This document shows, in pieces, positions 7,114-15,518 of a stretch of DNA of 49,553 nt. The translations under genes and the position numbers were made by a program. This DNA is from Alistipes sp. (GTDB lineage Bacteria; Bacteroidota; Bacteroidia; Bacteroidales; Rikenellaceae). Numbering within the stretch: position 1 is the stretch's first letter; each line of letters begins with the position of its first letter. The notes under the pieces were generated by a model, which searched no databases, had not been told where the DNA came from, and saw nothing but the letters and a program-made list of their open reading frames with translations. Location: the NCBI GenBank assembly GCA_020026375.1, contig JAHHQN010000014.1, positions 1 to 49,553 of the forward strand, written 5' to 3'.

Positions 7114-8142
7114 TTACTTAATGCCGCGCAGATGCTTTTCCCACTCCCAAGCCGACTTCAACGTCTCATCGAGGGTGCGTTCGGCCTTCCAGCCCAGCTC
7201 GTTGTTGGCCAGCGAGGGGTCGGCCCAGATGGCGATGATGTCGCCCTCACGACGGGGTGCAATCTTGTGGTTGACCTTCACGCCGTTGACCTCCTCGAAC
7301 TTGTTGACCAGCTCCAATACCGACACGCCGCGTCCGGTGCCGATATTGAAAATCTCGTAGTTCTCCTTGTTCTTGTCGCCCACCATGCGGCCGATGGCTG
7401 CCACATGAGCCTTGGCCAGATCGGTCACGTCGATGTAGTCGCGAATGCACGAACCGTCGGGTGTGGGGTAGTCGTCACCGAAGATGGAGAGACACTCACG
7501 CAACCCTGCGGCGGTCTGTGTCACATAAGGCACCAGGTTCTGGGGTACACCGCGGGGCAGCTCGCCGATTTGAGCCGAGGGGTGCGCACCAATGGGGTTG
7601 AAGTAACGCAGGGCGATACCCTTCATCTCGGGATAGGCCTTCAGTGTGTCGCGCAGGATATCCTCACACGTCTGCTTGGTGTTGCCGTAGGGCGAGGTGG
7701 CCGGCTTGCGGGGCGTCTGCTCGGTCACGGGCTGCTTGTCGGGTTCGCCGTAGACGGTGCATGACGACGAGAAGACCACGTTCTGACGGCCGAATTCGTG
7801 CATCAGACCCACCACATTCATGAACGAGGTGAGGTTGTTGCCGTAGTAGAGCAACGGCTTCTGCACCGATTCGCCCACGGCCTTCGACGCCGCGAAGTGA
7901 ATCACCGAGTCGAACTCATATTTCTCGAACACCTTGCGGAAGGCCTCGCGGTCGCAGCAGTCGACCTGCTCGAAGGGGATATCGACCCCCGTGATGCGGC
8001 GCACGCTCTCCACGGCACCGATTTCGCTGTTCGACAGGTTGTCGACAATCACCACGTCGTAACCGGCCTCGATGAGTTCCACGGTGGTGTGGGAACCGAT
8101 ATATCCGGCACCGCCGCTCACCAATACACACTGTTTTTTCAT
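7114..8142 (-). CDS. galE: UDP-glucose 4-epimerase
   Basis: 342 aa extended short-chain dehydrogenase that interconverts UDP-glucose and UDP-galactose using bound NAD (Leloir pathway; sugar-nucleotide supply for surface glycans). It has the NAD-binding VSGGAGYIGSHTT (residues 8-20), the catalytic SSSCTVYG serine/threonine block (125-132) and the Y152xxxK156 pair (PYGNTK). The C-terminal region has the family RRxGD motif (APRREGDIIAIWADP). The frame stays open upstream to 8298, but the start MKKQCVLVSGG at 8142 is family-typical and downstream of a -7 box. It appears to stand alone, without a gal operon. Confidence 0.96.
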   Translation of the reverse strand: MKKQCVLVSGGAGYIGSHTTVELIEAGYDVVIVDNLSNSEIGAVESVRRITGVDIPFEQVDCCDREAFRKVFEKYEFDSVIHFAASKAVGESVQKPLLYYGNNLTSFMNVVGLMHEFGRQNVVFSSSCTVYGEPDKQPVTEQTPRKPATSPYGNTKQTCEDILRDTLKAYPEMKGIALRYFNPIGAHPSAQIGELPRGVPQNLVPYVTQTAAGLRECLSIFGDDYPTPDGSCIRDYIDVTDLAKAHVAAIGRMVGDKNKENYEIFNIGTGRGVSVLELVNKFEEVNGVKVNHKIAPRREGDIIAIWADPSLANNELGWKAERTLDETLKSAWEWEKHLRGIK

Positions 8143-8152
8143 TGTTATCAAC
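8143..8152. promoter_or_regulatory. GTTATCAAC motif in the galE leader
   Basis: GTTATCAAC (reverse complement GTTGATAAC) lies a few bases before the galE ATG. The same 9-mer occurs singly or in pairs in many intergenic gaps here; see the paired sites at 16913, 24659 and 27754. Confidence 0.4.
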
Positions 8153-8190
8153 TTTTTATCTGTGAAAAATCCGTAACTTGAAGTATCATA

Positions 8191-8198
8191 CAAAGATA
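8191..8198 (-). promoter_or_regulatory. galE -7 box
   Basis: TATCTTTG on the minus strand, a perfect TAnnTTTG. It would give a leader of about 45 nt before 8142 and argues against the longer N-terminus. No clear -33 element. Confidence 0.65.
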
Positions 8199-8403
8199 TG
8201 AATTTTAAGCGAGAAACCCCACACTGTGACGGCAAATTCTGCAACGCGAACAAACAAATCGAACAACCGAAAGGACAAAAACAACTATACCGCAGCACAT
8301 TGCCCCGCCTCGACAGACCAACGGCCGCACTGCCGCAGGGTTAGAGACAGTAAGCCGCCAAAAAAAAGAGGTTACAATCTGTAATTATTCCGAAAAAAAA
8401 TCT

Positions 8404-8411
8404 TATCTTTG
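8404..8411 (+). promoter_or_regulatory. kbl -7 box
   Basis: TATCTTTG, a perfect TAnnTTTG, 75 nt before the kbl ATG. The 344-bp gap from 8143 to 8486 holds this and the divergent galE promoter and nothing else I can identify. Confidence 0.65.
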
Positions 8412-8486
8412 CTAATGTATGCCGTCGGTTTTGAGGCATCATTGCAAGCGACAAAAACGAAAAACTCAATCTAAAAAATAACGACT

Positions 8487-9674
8487 ATGTACGGAAAAAT
8501 GAAAGAGCATCTCCAGAAGGAGCTGGCCGACATCAAGGCCGCAGGACTCTACAAGACCGAAAGAGTCATCGAGTCTCCCCAGAGAGCCGAAATCACCGTT
8601 GCAGGAAAACCTGTATTGAATTTCTGCGCCAACAACTACCTCGGCCTGTCCGACAACCCCCGCCTGGTGGAGGCTGCCAAGAAGGCCATGGATGCTCGCG
8701 GCTACGGCATGTCATCAGTGAGATTCATCTGCGGCTGCCAGGATTTGCACAAGCAACTCGAAAAAGCCATCTCCGACTATTTCGGTACCGAGGACACCAT
8801 TCTCTATGCCGCCTGCTTCGATGCCAACGGCGGTGTGTTCGAACCCCTGTTCACCGACCAGGACGCCATCATCTCCGACTCGCTGAACCACGCATCGATT
8901 ATCGACGGCGTGCGCCTGTGCAAGGCCGTGCGCTACCGCTACGCCAACGCCGACATGGCCGACCTCGAAGAGAAACTCAAGGAGGCACAGGCTCAGCGTT
9001 TCCGCATCATCTGCACCGACGGTGTGTTCTCGATGGACGGCAACGCCGCACCCCTCGACAAAATCTGTGAACTGGCCGAGAAGTACGATGCTCTGGTCAT
9101 GGTCGACGAGTGCCACTCTGCCGGCGTGCTGGGCGCCACCGGCGGCGGTATCACCGAACTCTACAACCTGCGCGGTCAGGTCGATATCCTCACCGGTACC
9201 CTGGGCAAGGCCTTCGGCGGCGCCGTGGGCGGCTACACCACCGGCCGTAAGGAAATCATCGACATGCTGCGCCAGCGTTCGCGTCCCTACCTGTTCTCCA
9301 ACTCGCTGCCCCCCGCCATCGTGGGCGCCGGCATCGAGACCTTCCGCATGCTGACCGAGAGCCACGAAATCCACGACCGTTTGGTCAAGAACGTGGAGCA
9401 TTTCCGCACCAAGATGGTGGCCGCCGGCTTCGACATCAAACCCACCCAGTCGGCCATCTGCGCCGTGATGCTCTACGACGCCAAACTGTCGCAGGACTTC
9501 GCCGCCAAGCTGCAGGAGGAGGGTATCTTCGTCACCGGATTCTACTATCCCGTGGTTCCGAAGGGTCAGGCCCGTATCCGCGTTCAGGTATCGGCAGGCC
9601 ACACCTTCGAACAGCTCGACCGCTGTGTGGAGGCATTCGTCAAAATCGGCAAAGAGCTCAACGTATTAAAATAA
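8487..9674 (+). CDS. kbl: Glycine C-acetyltransferase (2-amino-3-ketobutyrate CoA ligase)
   Basis: 395 aa, normal for this alpha-oxoamine synthase. It cleaves 2-amino-3-oxobutyrate with CoA to glycine and acetyl-CoA in threonine breakdown. The PLP lysine is K241 in TGTLGKAFGGAVGG; the cofactor-binding D207ECH210 motif precedes it, and the N-terminal NFCANNYLGLSDN block is typical of the family. The usual partner tdh (threonine dehydrogenase) is not adjacent. An Lrp/AsnC regulator follows 10 bp downstream, likely in the same transcript. A sphinganine palmitoyltransferase-like (Spt) role is less likely given the close match to Kbl motifs. Confidence 0.93.
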   Translation: MYGKMKEHLQKELADIKAAGLYKTERVIESPQRAEITVAGKPVLNFCANNYLGLSDNPRLVEAAKKAMDARGYGMSSVRFICGCQDLHKQLEKAISDYFGTEDTILYAACFDANGGVFEPLFTDQDAIISDSLNHASIIDGVRLCKAVRYRYANADMADLEEKLKEAQAQRFRIICTDGVFSMDGNAAPLDKICELAEKYDALVMVDECHSAGVLGATGGGITELYNLRGQVDILTGTLGKAFGGAVGGYTTGRKEIIDMLRQRSRPYLFSNSLPPAIVGAGIETFRMLTESHEIHDRLVKNVEHFRTKMVAAGFDIKPTQSAICAVMLYDAKLSQDFAAKLQEEGIFVTGFYYPVVPKGQARIRVQVSAGHTFEQLDRCVEAFVKIGKELNVLK

Positions 9675-9684
9675 AAACATAACA

Positions 9685-10170
9685 ATGGCTAAAATCAATC
9701 TGGACGCAATAGACCACAAGATTCTGAAATTCCTGGTTAAAAACGCACGCATGCCGTTTCTGGAGATTGCCCGCGAGTGCGGCATCTCGGGAGCAGCGAT
9801 TCACCAGCGTATCCACAAACTCGAGGAGTCGGGCGTGATATTGGGCAGCAGCCTGATTGTCGACCCCAAAACCCTGGGTTTCGATGTGTGCGCCCATATC
9901 CGTATCTCGGTGAGCGACCCCCAGTTGCTCCACCAGACGATGGAACAGCTGAAGGCCATTCCCGAAATCGTGGAATGCCACTTCATCACCGGCGACGGCA
10001 ACATATTGGTGAAACTCTACTGCATCGACAACGAACACCTCATGCGTACGATATTCGACCGGATACTTCCAATCAAGGGTATCTCCACCACCGAAACGAC
10101 CATCACGCTTCAGGAGAGCTTCCAGAGACCTTTGGACATTGAATTCATCGAGAAACAGGAGCGCAAATAA
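9685..10170 (+). CDS. Lrp/AsnC family transcriptional regulator
   Basis: 161 aa with the standard two-domain layout: an N-terminal winged helix-turn-helix (about residues 5-60, DHKILKFLVKNARMPFLEIA then GAAIHQRIHKLEESGVI) and a C-terminal RAM/AsnC effector-binding domain (about 65-150). Such proteins form dimers to octamers and sense amino acids. It lies directly after kbl, and in E. coli Lrp controls the kbl-tdh operon, so regulation of glycine/threonine metabolism is a reasonable inference. The true effector is not visible in the sequence. Confidence 0.93.
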   Translation: MAKINLDAIDHKILKFLVKNARMPFLEIARECGISGAAIHQRIHKLEESGVILGSSLIVDPKTLGFDVCAHIRISVSDPQLLHQTMEQLKAIPEIVECHFITGDGNILVKLYCIDNEHLMRTIFDRILPIKGISTTETTITLQESFQRPLDIEFIEKQERK

Positions 10171-10192
10171 GCGTCCCAGCCTCTCGTCACCA

Positions 10193-10222
10193 AGCCCGAA
10201 AAGTTGCTTTTCGGGCTTTTTT
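10193..10222 (+). terminator. terminator after the kbl-Lrp operon
   Basis: AGCCCGAAAAG (10193-10203) and CTTTTCGGGCT (10207-10217) form a perfect 11-bp stem with a TTG loop, followed by a T-run. It starts 23 nt past the regulator stop. Confidence 0.95.
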
Positions 10223-10282
10223 GTGCCTTTTTTGAGGGGGTAGGAGAGGGAGGTGAACGCGCCGCGAAAGGACAGAGAGGCG

Positions 10283-10790
10283 GAGGGGTGCAGCGTCGAC
10301 GCGCCACAAGGCAAAGCAAGGGGGGAGGGCATGCCATGTAAGATACCGCAGCAGCCACCATACAAGAAGGCAACGGCCGCACCGCAGACCGAAAACTCCA
10401 ATGCACCACGCAGCACCTCCACACCCGACCCACGGCCGCCCGACCCTATACGGAGCAGCGGAGGGCGGCGACACACAAGGGACGGCCAAGAGATGACAAA
10501 GGCGGAGGGGGAGATGGGCGGAGGGGTGGAGCATCGACACGCCATAAGACAAAGCGAGGGGGAAGGCATGCCATGGAGGAGACCGCGGCAGCCACCATAC
10601 AAGAAGGAAACGGCCGCACCGCAGACCGAGAAATCTAATGCAGCACCTCCACACCCGACCCACGGCCGCCGACCCTATACGGAGCAGCGGAGGGCGGCGA
10701 CACACAAGGGACGGCCAAGAGATGACGCACCGTAAAGCAAGGCGGAGGGGGAGATGGGCGGAGGGGTGGCGCGTCGACGCTCCACAGAGG
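10283..10790. repeat. ~230-240 bp tandem repeat, two and a part copies
   Basis: Ordered blocks recur: AGCCACCATACAAGAAGG at 10353 and 10590, GACCCTATACGGAGCAGCGG at 10442 and 10671, and GGAGATGGGCGGAGGGG before each unit, with a third partial copy from about 10760. Spacing varies from 229 to 237 bp through small indels. Frames crossing it are of low complexity and shift between copies, so I call no gene. Confidence 0.85.
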
Positions 10791-11099
10791 ACGAGGGCGA
10801 CAAGAAGGTCAGCTGCATTACGCGCAATAATGGACGGAGAGTGGAGACCGTCACACAAGAGGGTGCGGCGGCCACTTCCTCGCCACAGTGACAACCCTTG
10901 CATAAACCCACATTTCGGGCGATTCTACCGTCTTTCTCTCTCCGACCGCAAATCCCACCGCAAAACCATTTCCACTCCTCCAAATATCCCGAAATCACAT
11001 CACATCGTCACCACCTTCCATCTCTCCATTTTGTCCCGCATATACTTACATTATGTTAAATTAAATTTTTTATTAATACCAATAAGGAAGGGGAGCAGA
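10791..11099. other. intergenic stretch without a recognised gene
   Basis: After the tandem repeat the sequence becomes AT-rich (about 11030-11090), with TATACTTACATTATG-like runs. I see no promoter with both boxes, no hairpin with a T-run and no credible frame. Confidence 0.5.
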
Positions 11100-11440
11100 C
11101 GAAGATTCCACCCACGGATTGGCGCAGGCCACCCCAACGATTGGAATCATCGACTCATTTTCGGAAAAAGGTAAGTTTCAGTGCCACGGATTCAGTTTCG
11201 GAAAAGTAGAGGAAAAATTTCCAAGCCGCAGATTCATTTTCGGAGAGGGGAACTTATTTTCGGAGCAAGGGATTTCCGCAAGGAAACAAAATATTGGAGT
11301 ATGCACCAAATCATGCTCGCATGAATGACGGGGAGCAGGCGAAGATTCCACCCAATGACTGGGTAGACCAAACACACAGGGGTAAATCGTCGGCTCGTTC
11401 TCGGAGTGGAGGAAAGGTTTTCGTGACGCAGATTCATTTT
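11100..11440 (+). repeat. upstream module of the middle composite repeat, with a truncated element
   Basis: Holds diverged TCATCG-CTCATTTTCGG motifs as in the left locus. A 5' half of the 125-nt element lies at 11261-11328; it is nearly identical to bases 629-696 but lacks the right-hand arms. A GGAGCAG-CGAAGATTCCACCCA motif occurs at about 11092 and again at about 11332, so the module itself is partly duplicated. Confidence 0.65.
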
Positions 11441-11565
11441 CGGAGAGGGGGAAGGTTTCCGAAGGAAACAAAAAATGCCGATACAAACCCCGAATCATGC
11501 TCGCATGAATGAGGGGAGGGTAACGACATTTTGCAGGCTTTTTTGCAAAAAAGCCCCCCTCTCCG
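11441..11565 (+). repeat. 125-nt inverted-repeat element, copy 2
   Basis: Same length as copy 1. The outer stem is CGGAGAGGGGG (11441-11451) with CCCCCTCTCCG (11555-11565), so its inner half differs from copy 1 yet is still complementary. Inside it has a TTTCC/GGAAA hairpin, a middle stem (about 15 of 20 paired) whose sequence also differs from copy 1, the conserved TCATGC/GCATGA apex, and the perfect 20-bp palindrome at 11536-11555. Sequence change with retained pairing suggests the fold matters. Confidence 0.75.
11536..11555. repeat. 20-bp perfect T/A palindrome
   Basis: GGCTTTTTTGCAAAAAAGCC reads the same on both strands. Versions occur at 722-741 and 49494-49514. It would act as a hairpin but lacks a following T-run. 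Confidence 0.8.
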
Positions 11566-11737
11566 CAAAGTACACACCGTCAACTAAAGCTCAATCCGGG
11601 AGCGGGGTCACAGACCCTTCTCCTTCCGCAAAGGTACAACGCTTCGCTCTGTCAGCACGGCAACTCATACCGTCAACTTAAAGCTCAATCCGGGAGCGCC
11701 CCCCGGCAAGGGGGCGGATTTGTCGCCCCCGACGAGG
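11566..11737 (+). repeat. linker, middle locus
   Basis: The CTCAATCCGGGAGCG linker appears twice here (about 11590 and 11680), separated by one degenerate repeat unit that starts at 11606. The second copy is followed by the same C-rich/G-rich hairpin region as the left locus. Confidence 0.7.
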
Positions 11738-11955
11738 GGTCACAGACCCTTTCCCTTCCGCAAGGTCACCGCGAATTGCTCGGTCGGCACGGCATACCAA
11801 CGTACGTACACACCGCAGGGGTCACAGACCCTTCTCCTACCGCGAGGTAATCGCTATACGGGCAGTCGGCACGGCATATCAGCGTACGTACACACAGCAA
11901 GGGTCACAGCCCCTTCTCCTACCGCAAAGTAATCGCTATACGGTCGGCACGGCAA
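11738..11955 (+). repeat. 82-bp tandem repeat array, middle locus
   Basis: Three units start GGTCAC at 11738, 11820 and 11902, exactly 82 bp apart; the last is partial. Blocks are the same as in the left array. It ends about 5 bp before the T-run of the convergent S46 peptidase terminator. Confidence 0.88.
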
Positions 11956-11959
11956 AGGC

Positions 11960-11999
11960 AAAAAAAAAGACTGCCGCCCCCAGAAAAGGGTCGGCAGTC
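11960..11999 (-). terminator. terminator downstream of the S46 peptidase
   Basis: The minus strand has GACTGCCG (11992-11999) pairing with CGGCAGTC (11969-11976), then a run of about nine T residues. It lies about 37 nt past the stop. Confidence 0.85.
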
Positions 12000-12035
12000 G
12001 ATTTCATGATAAAAAAATCCGTGTGCGGGGGCGGA

Positions 12036-14174
12036 TTACTTGACGATTTCCATCTCGTCGAGCAGCCAGCCGGCACCTGCGAACTTGTCGATGATGAAGA
12101 GCACGTAGCGCACATCAACACCGATGGTACGCTGCAGCTCGGGCTCGAAGGCCACGTCACCCGACATTGCCTCCCAGTTGCCGTCGAAGGCCAGACCGAT
12201 CAGCTCGCCGTTGGCGTTGAGCATGGGCGAACCCGAGTTACCGCCGGTGATGTCGCAGTCGGCGAGGAAAGCCACGGGCAGCTCACCCTTGGTGTTGGCA
12301 TACTGGCCGTAGTCCTGTGCGGCGTAGAGATCCTTGAGCTTCTCGGGAACGAAGAACTCCGCGGGGTTGTTCTTGTCCTCCTTCTGCATCACACCCTTGA
12401 GGGTGGTGTAGTGGCGGTAGAGCACACCGTCCTTGGGCTCGTAGGGCAGCACGCGGCCGTAGGTCAGACGAATGGTGAAGTTGGCGTCCGAAGCCCACGC
12501 CTTGTCGGGGTGCTGCAACATGAGACCTGCCACATACTTGCGGCGACCCTCGGCGAATGTCTCGACATACTTGCTCTTCTCTTCGGCGGCCTTCTTATAC
12601 ATCTCGCGTACCGACTTCACGAAGGGAATGGCGGGATCGGCAGCCACCTTCTTCTTGTTGTACTTGGCGATGAGTGCCGACACCTTGTCGAGCGAGGTGA
12701 ACATGGTATTGTCGTAGAGATAGTCGACATACTTGTCGATGTCGCCGCCGAACTCCTTGTCCACAATCTCGGTGTAGAACGAGGGCAGATACTCGGGAGC
12801 CATGTTCTCGCGTGCGATGGCGAGCATGCGCTTGGCCACCTTGCGGTCGGTCGACACATTGTAGTCCTTGAACCACTCGCCCATCTTGGCGATGTCCTCG
12901 TCGACCTTATTGAACTTCTTGTCGCGCAACTCGTTGCCGTTGAAGACGATGGAAGCCGGAGCAATCAGCTCCACGGCGCTGTAGAATGCCTCGCGCAGAT
13001 ACTGCACTGCGGCACCGGCCTTGGCCATCTGCTCCTGCGCCTGGGCAATCTTCTTCAGGGCGTCCTGATAACCCTCCTGGGGCATGGTGTTCTCGTCGGC
13101 CCACTTCTGGAACGAAGCCTCCTGCTCCTGCTTGCGCTCTACGACCTTGAGGTCGCGGATACCCTTCGACATACCGATGGAGTTCTTCCAGTAGTTCGAC
13201 GAACGGGCATACTTCGAGGCGTACTGAATGCGCACCTTGTCCGATGCCATCATGTCGTCCCACCAGATTTTCTGCTTCTCGCCGCGGATGAAGATACGCT
13301 GGGGGTTGTCGACGTCGAGCATGTAGTTCAGCTCATAGGAGGTGGCGAAACGCTCGGTCGAGCCGGGGAAGCCCATAATCATGGCGAAGTCGTTCTCCTC
13401 GATGCCCTTGAGCGACACCTTGAGGAACTTCTCGGCGTTGTAGGGGCGGTTCTCTGACGAGTATTCGGCCGGCCGGTTGTCCTTGCCGGCATAGACGCGG
13501 AAGATGGAGAAGTCACCCGTGTGACGGGGCCACATCCAGTTGTCGGTGTCGCCGCCGAACTTGCCGATCGACGAGGGAGGGGTACCTACCAGACGAATGT
13601 CCTTGTAGACCTCCATCACGAAGGCGAAGAACTGGTTGTCCTCGAAGAACGAGGGAATGATGACCTCCATGCCGGGGTTCTTCTTCTCGAGCTCCTTGAT
13701 GGCAGCCTTTCTGTTCTCGCCGGCAATCTTCTCAAACTCGGCCTGCGAAGCGGTCGAGGGGATATTGCCCACGATCTGGGGCGTCATGTCGATAATCTGA
13801 CGGATAAAGCGCACCTCGAGACCGGGAGCGGGCAGCTCCTGCTCGTTGTTCATGGCCCAGAAGCCGTTCTTCAGGTAGTCATGCTCGACCGACGAGAGAC
13901 CCTGAATGGCATCGAATCCGCAGTGGTGGTTGGTGAAGAGCAGACCGTCGTGCGAAACGATTTCGCCGGTACAGCCGCCGCCGAAGATGACGATGGCATC
14001 TTTGAGCGATGATTTCTCGGCGCTGTAAATCTCCTCGGCGGAGAGTTTGCAGCCGCGCTGCTGCATGGTAGCGATGTTCATCTTCTGGAGATAGGGCAGC
14101 AACCACATGCCCTCGTCGGCTGCGGCCGTGAACGATGCACAGAGTGCCGCAACGAATAAAAAGAGTTTTTTCAT
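12036..14174 (-). CDS. S46 family dipeptidyl-peptidase (DPP7/DPP11-like)
   Basis: 712 aa, the family length. A signal peptide (MKKLFLFVAALCASFTAAA, cleavage after about A19) sends it to the periplasm, where S46 enzymes release dipeptides from oligopeptide N-termini to feed amino-acid uptake. The chymotrypsin-type triad is visible: His in TNHHCGFDAI (H84), Asp in GGDTDNWMWPRHTGDFSIF, and Ser649 in ITGGNSGSPM. The region after the serine reads IGLAFDGNWEAMSGD; whether this gives DPP7-type (hydrophobic) or DPP11-type (Asp/Glu) specificity needs a structural alignment. It is 7 bp downstream of nadA, suggesting co-transcription. Confidence 0.95.
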   Translation of the reverse strand: MKKLFLFVAALCASFTAAADEGMWLLPYLQKMNIATMQQRGCKLSAEEIYSAEKSSLKDAIVIFGGGCTGEIVSHDGLLFTNHHCGFDAIQGLSSVEHDYLKNGFWAMNNEQELPAPGLEVRFIRQIIDMTPQIVGNIPSTASQAEFEKIAGENRKAAIKELEKKNPGMEVIIPSFFEDNQFFAFVMEVYKDIRLVGTPPSSIGKFGGDTDNWMWPRHTGDFSIFRVYAGKDNRPAEYSSENRPYNAEKFLKVSLKGIEENDFAMIMGFPGSTERFATSYELNYMLDVDNPQRIFIRGEKQKIWWDDMMASDKVRIQYASKYARSSNYWKNSIGMSKGIRDLKVVERKQEQEASFQKWADENTMPQEGYQDALKKIAQAQEQMAKAGAAVQYLREAFYSAVELIAPASIVFNGNELRDKKFNKVDEDIAKMGEWFKDYNVSTDRKVAKRMLAIARENMAPEYLPSFYTEIVDKEFGGDIDKYVDYLYDNTMFTSLDKVSALIAKYNKKKVAADPAIPFVKSVREMYKKAAEEKSKYVETFAEGRRKYVAGLMLQHPDKAWASDANFTIRLTYGRVLPYEPKDGVLYRHYTTLKGVMQKEDKNNPAEFFVPEKLKDLYAAQDYGQYANTKGELPVAFLADCDITGGNSGSPMLNANGELIGLAFDGNWEAMSGDVAFEPELQRTIGVDVRYVLFIIDKFAGAGWLLDEMEIVK

Positions 14175-14181
14175 ACAGTTT

Positions 14182-15126
14182 TTATTTAATGCTTATCATG
14201 TTCAAAATCGAGCGTTCGGCCTTACGGCGCACCTGCTCGTCAAGGTGTATTTCGGGCGAGCCGTTCTCGAGACACTCGGCGATGTTCTCCAACGTGATCA
14301 TCTTCATGTACTCACACGTGTTGCAGGCACCGTCGCAGAGGGCGTCGGCCGGACCGGGAATGAACTCCTTGTCGGGCATCAGACGCTGCATCTCGGTGAG
14401 GATACCCGACTCGGTCATGACGATGAACTGTCGGGCAGGGCTCTTGCGGCAGTAGTCGAGGATTCCGGCCGTGGAACCCACATAGTCGGCTTCGGCCACC
14501 ACCACATCGCGGCACTCGGGGTGGACAACCACCTCGGCCTCGGGGTATTTGACCTTGGCCTCGCGCAGACGCTCGACGGCGAACTTGTCGTGGACATGGC
14601 AGCAGCCGTTCCACAGCACCATGTTGTCGCGTCCGGTGAGGCGTTTGATGTAGCCGCCCAGATGACGGTCGGGGCCGAAGATGATGGGCTGCGAGGCGGG
14701 AATCGACTCCACCACCTTGAGGGCGTTGGACGAGGTGCAGCACACATCGGTCAGGGCCTTGACCTCGACCGTGGTGTTGACATACGATACCACCTTGTGA
14801 CCCGGATGCGCGGCGATGAACTTCTCGAACTCGTCGGCGCGGCACGAGTCGGCCAGCGAACAACCGGCCTCGGGGCAGGGCATCAGCACCTTTTTGTGGG
14901 GGCAGAGCACCTTGGCGGTCTCGGCCATGAAATGCACGCCGGCGAAGAGGATCACTTCGGCGTCGATTTTCTGCGCCTTGACCGAGAGGGCGAGCGAGTC
15001 GCCCAGGAAGTCGGCCACACGCTGCACCTCGGGGCGGGTGTAGTAGTGGGCCAGAATCACGGCATTCTTCTCTTGCTTGAGACGATTGATGCGCTCAATG
15101 AGTTGGTCAGAGTTATTAACTTTCAT
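14182..15126 (-). CDS. nadA: Quinolinate synthase A
   Basis: 314 aa. It condenses iminoaspartate and dihydroxyacetone phosphate to quinolinate in de novo NAD synthesis, using a [4Fe-4S] cluster. Candidate cluster cysteines sit in the three conserved blocks: C89 (PCPEAGCSLAD), C175/C176 (LWNGCCHVHD) and C271 (CDGACNTCEYM). AHYYTRPEVQ near the N-terminus is also family-typical. nadB and nadC are not in the window. It overlaps no neighbour, lies 7 bp upstream of the S46 peptidase and is separated from mrp by 392 bp. Mrp-type Fe-S carriers are plausible suppliers of its cluster, which is inference from proximity. Confidence 0.96.
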   Translation of the reverse strand: MKVNNSDQLIERINRLKQEKNAVILAHYYTRPEVQRVADFLGDSLALSVKAQKIDAEVILFAGVHFMAETAKVLCPHKKVLMPCPEAGCSLADSCRADEFEKFIAAHPGHKVVSYVNTTVEVKALTDVCCTSSNALKVVESIPASQPIIFGPDRHLGGYIKRLTGRDNMVLWNGCCHVHDKFAVERLREAKVKYPEAEVVVHPECRDVVVAEADYVGSTAGILDYCRKSPARQFIVMTESGILTEMQRLMPDKEFIPGPADALCDGACNTCEYMKMITLENIAECLENGSPEIHLDEQVRRKAERSILNMISIK

Positions 15127-15518
15127 TTTTTATTTTTATTCCTTTTTATTTAATTAATAAAGAATAATAATAGTAATAATAGCTGTTGATAATGTTGATA
15201 AGCCGGTGAGGTTCGGGGTTATCGACCGTCGTGGCTCGGGGCTGTTGATTAAAATGTCGGGTTGTCGGTGTGCGGTAGATTGATTTGGTGACGAAGTTAA
15301 CAAATGTCCATAACTTTTTCAATATATCAACACCCCAAAATTCTCAACATCTTATTATCGTTCCGCCCCCTGCGGCGGTTCACCGAATTTCAGCAACTTT
15401 ATTTGCATTCCGGATTTTCTTGTATAAGCCCGGGTGATTTCTCAAAAGCAAGTTTTTTTTGTTATTTCTTATCAATACTTGTTTACCCGTTATCAACAGG
15501 GTTTCCGACAGGTTATCA
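15127..15518. promoter_or_regulatory. mrp-nadA gap with several TGTTGATAA motifs
   Basis: AT-rich 392-bp gap. TGTTGATAA occurs as two abutting copies (15184-15192 and 15193-15201), and its complement TTATCAACA is at 15490-15498, with near matches at 15244 and 15468. These differ from the DnaA box TTATCCACA at one base. No TAnnTTTG box for nadA was found, so nadA may be read from the mrp promoter or from a weak one. Confidence 0.5.
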
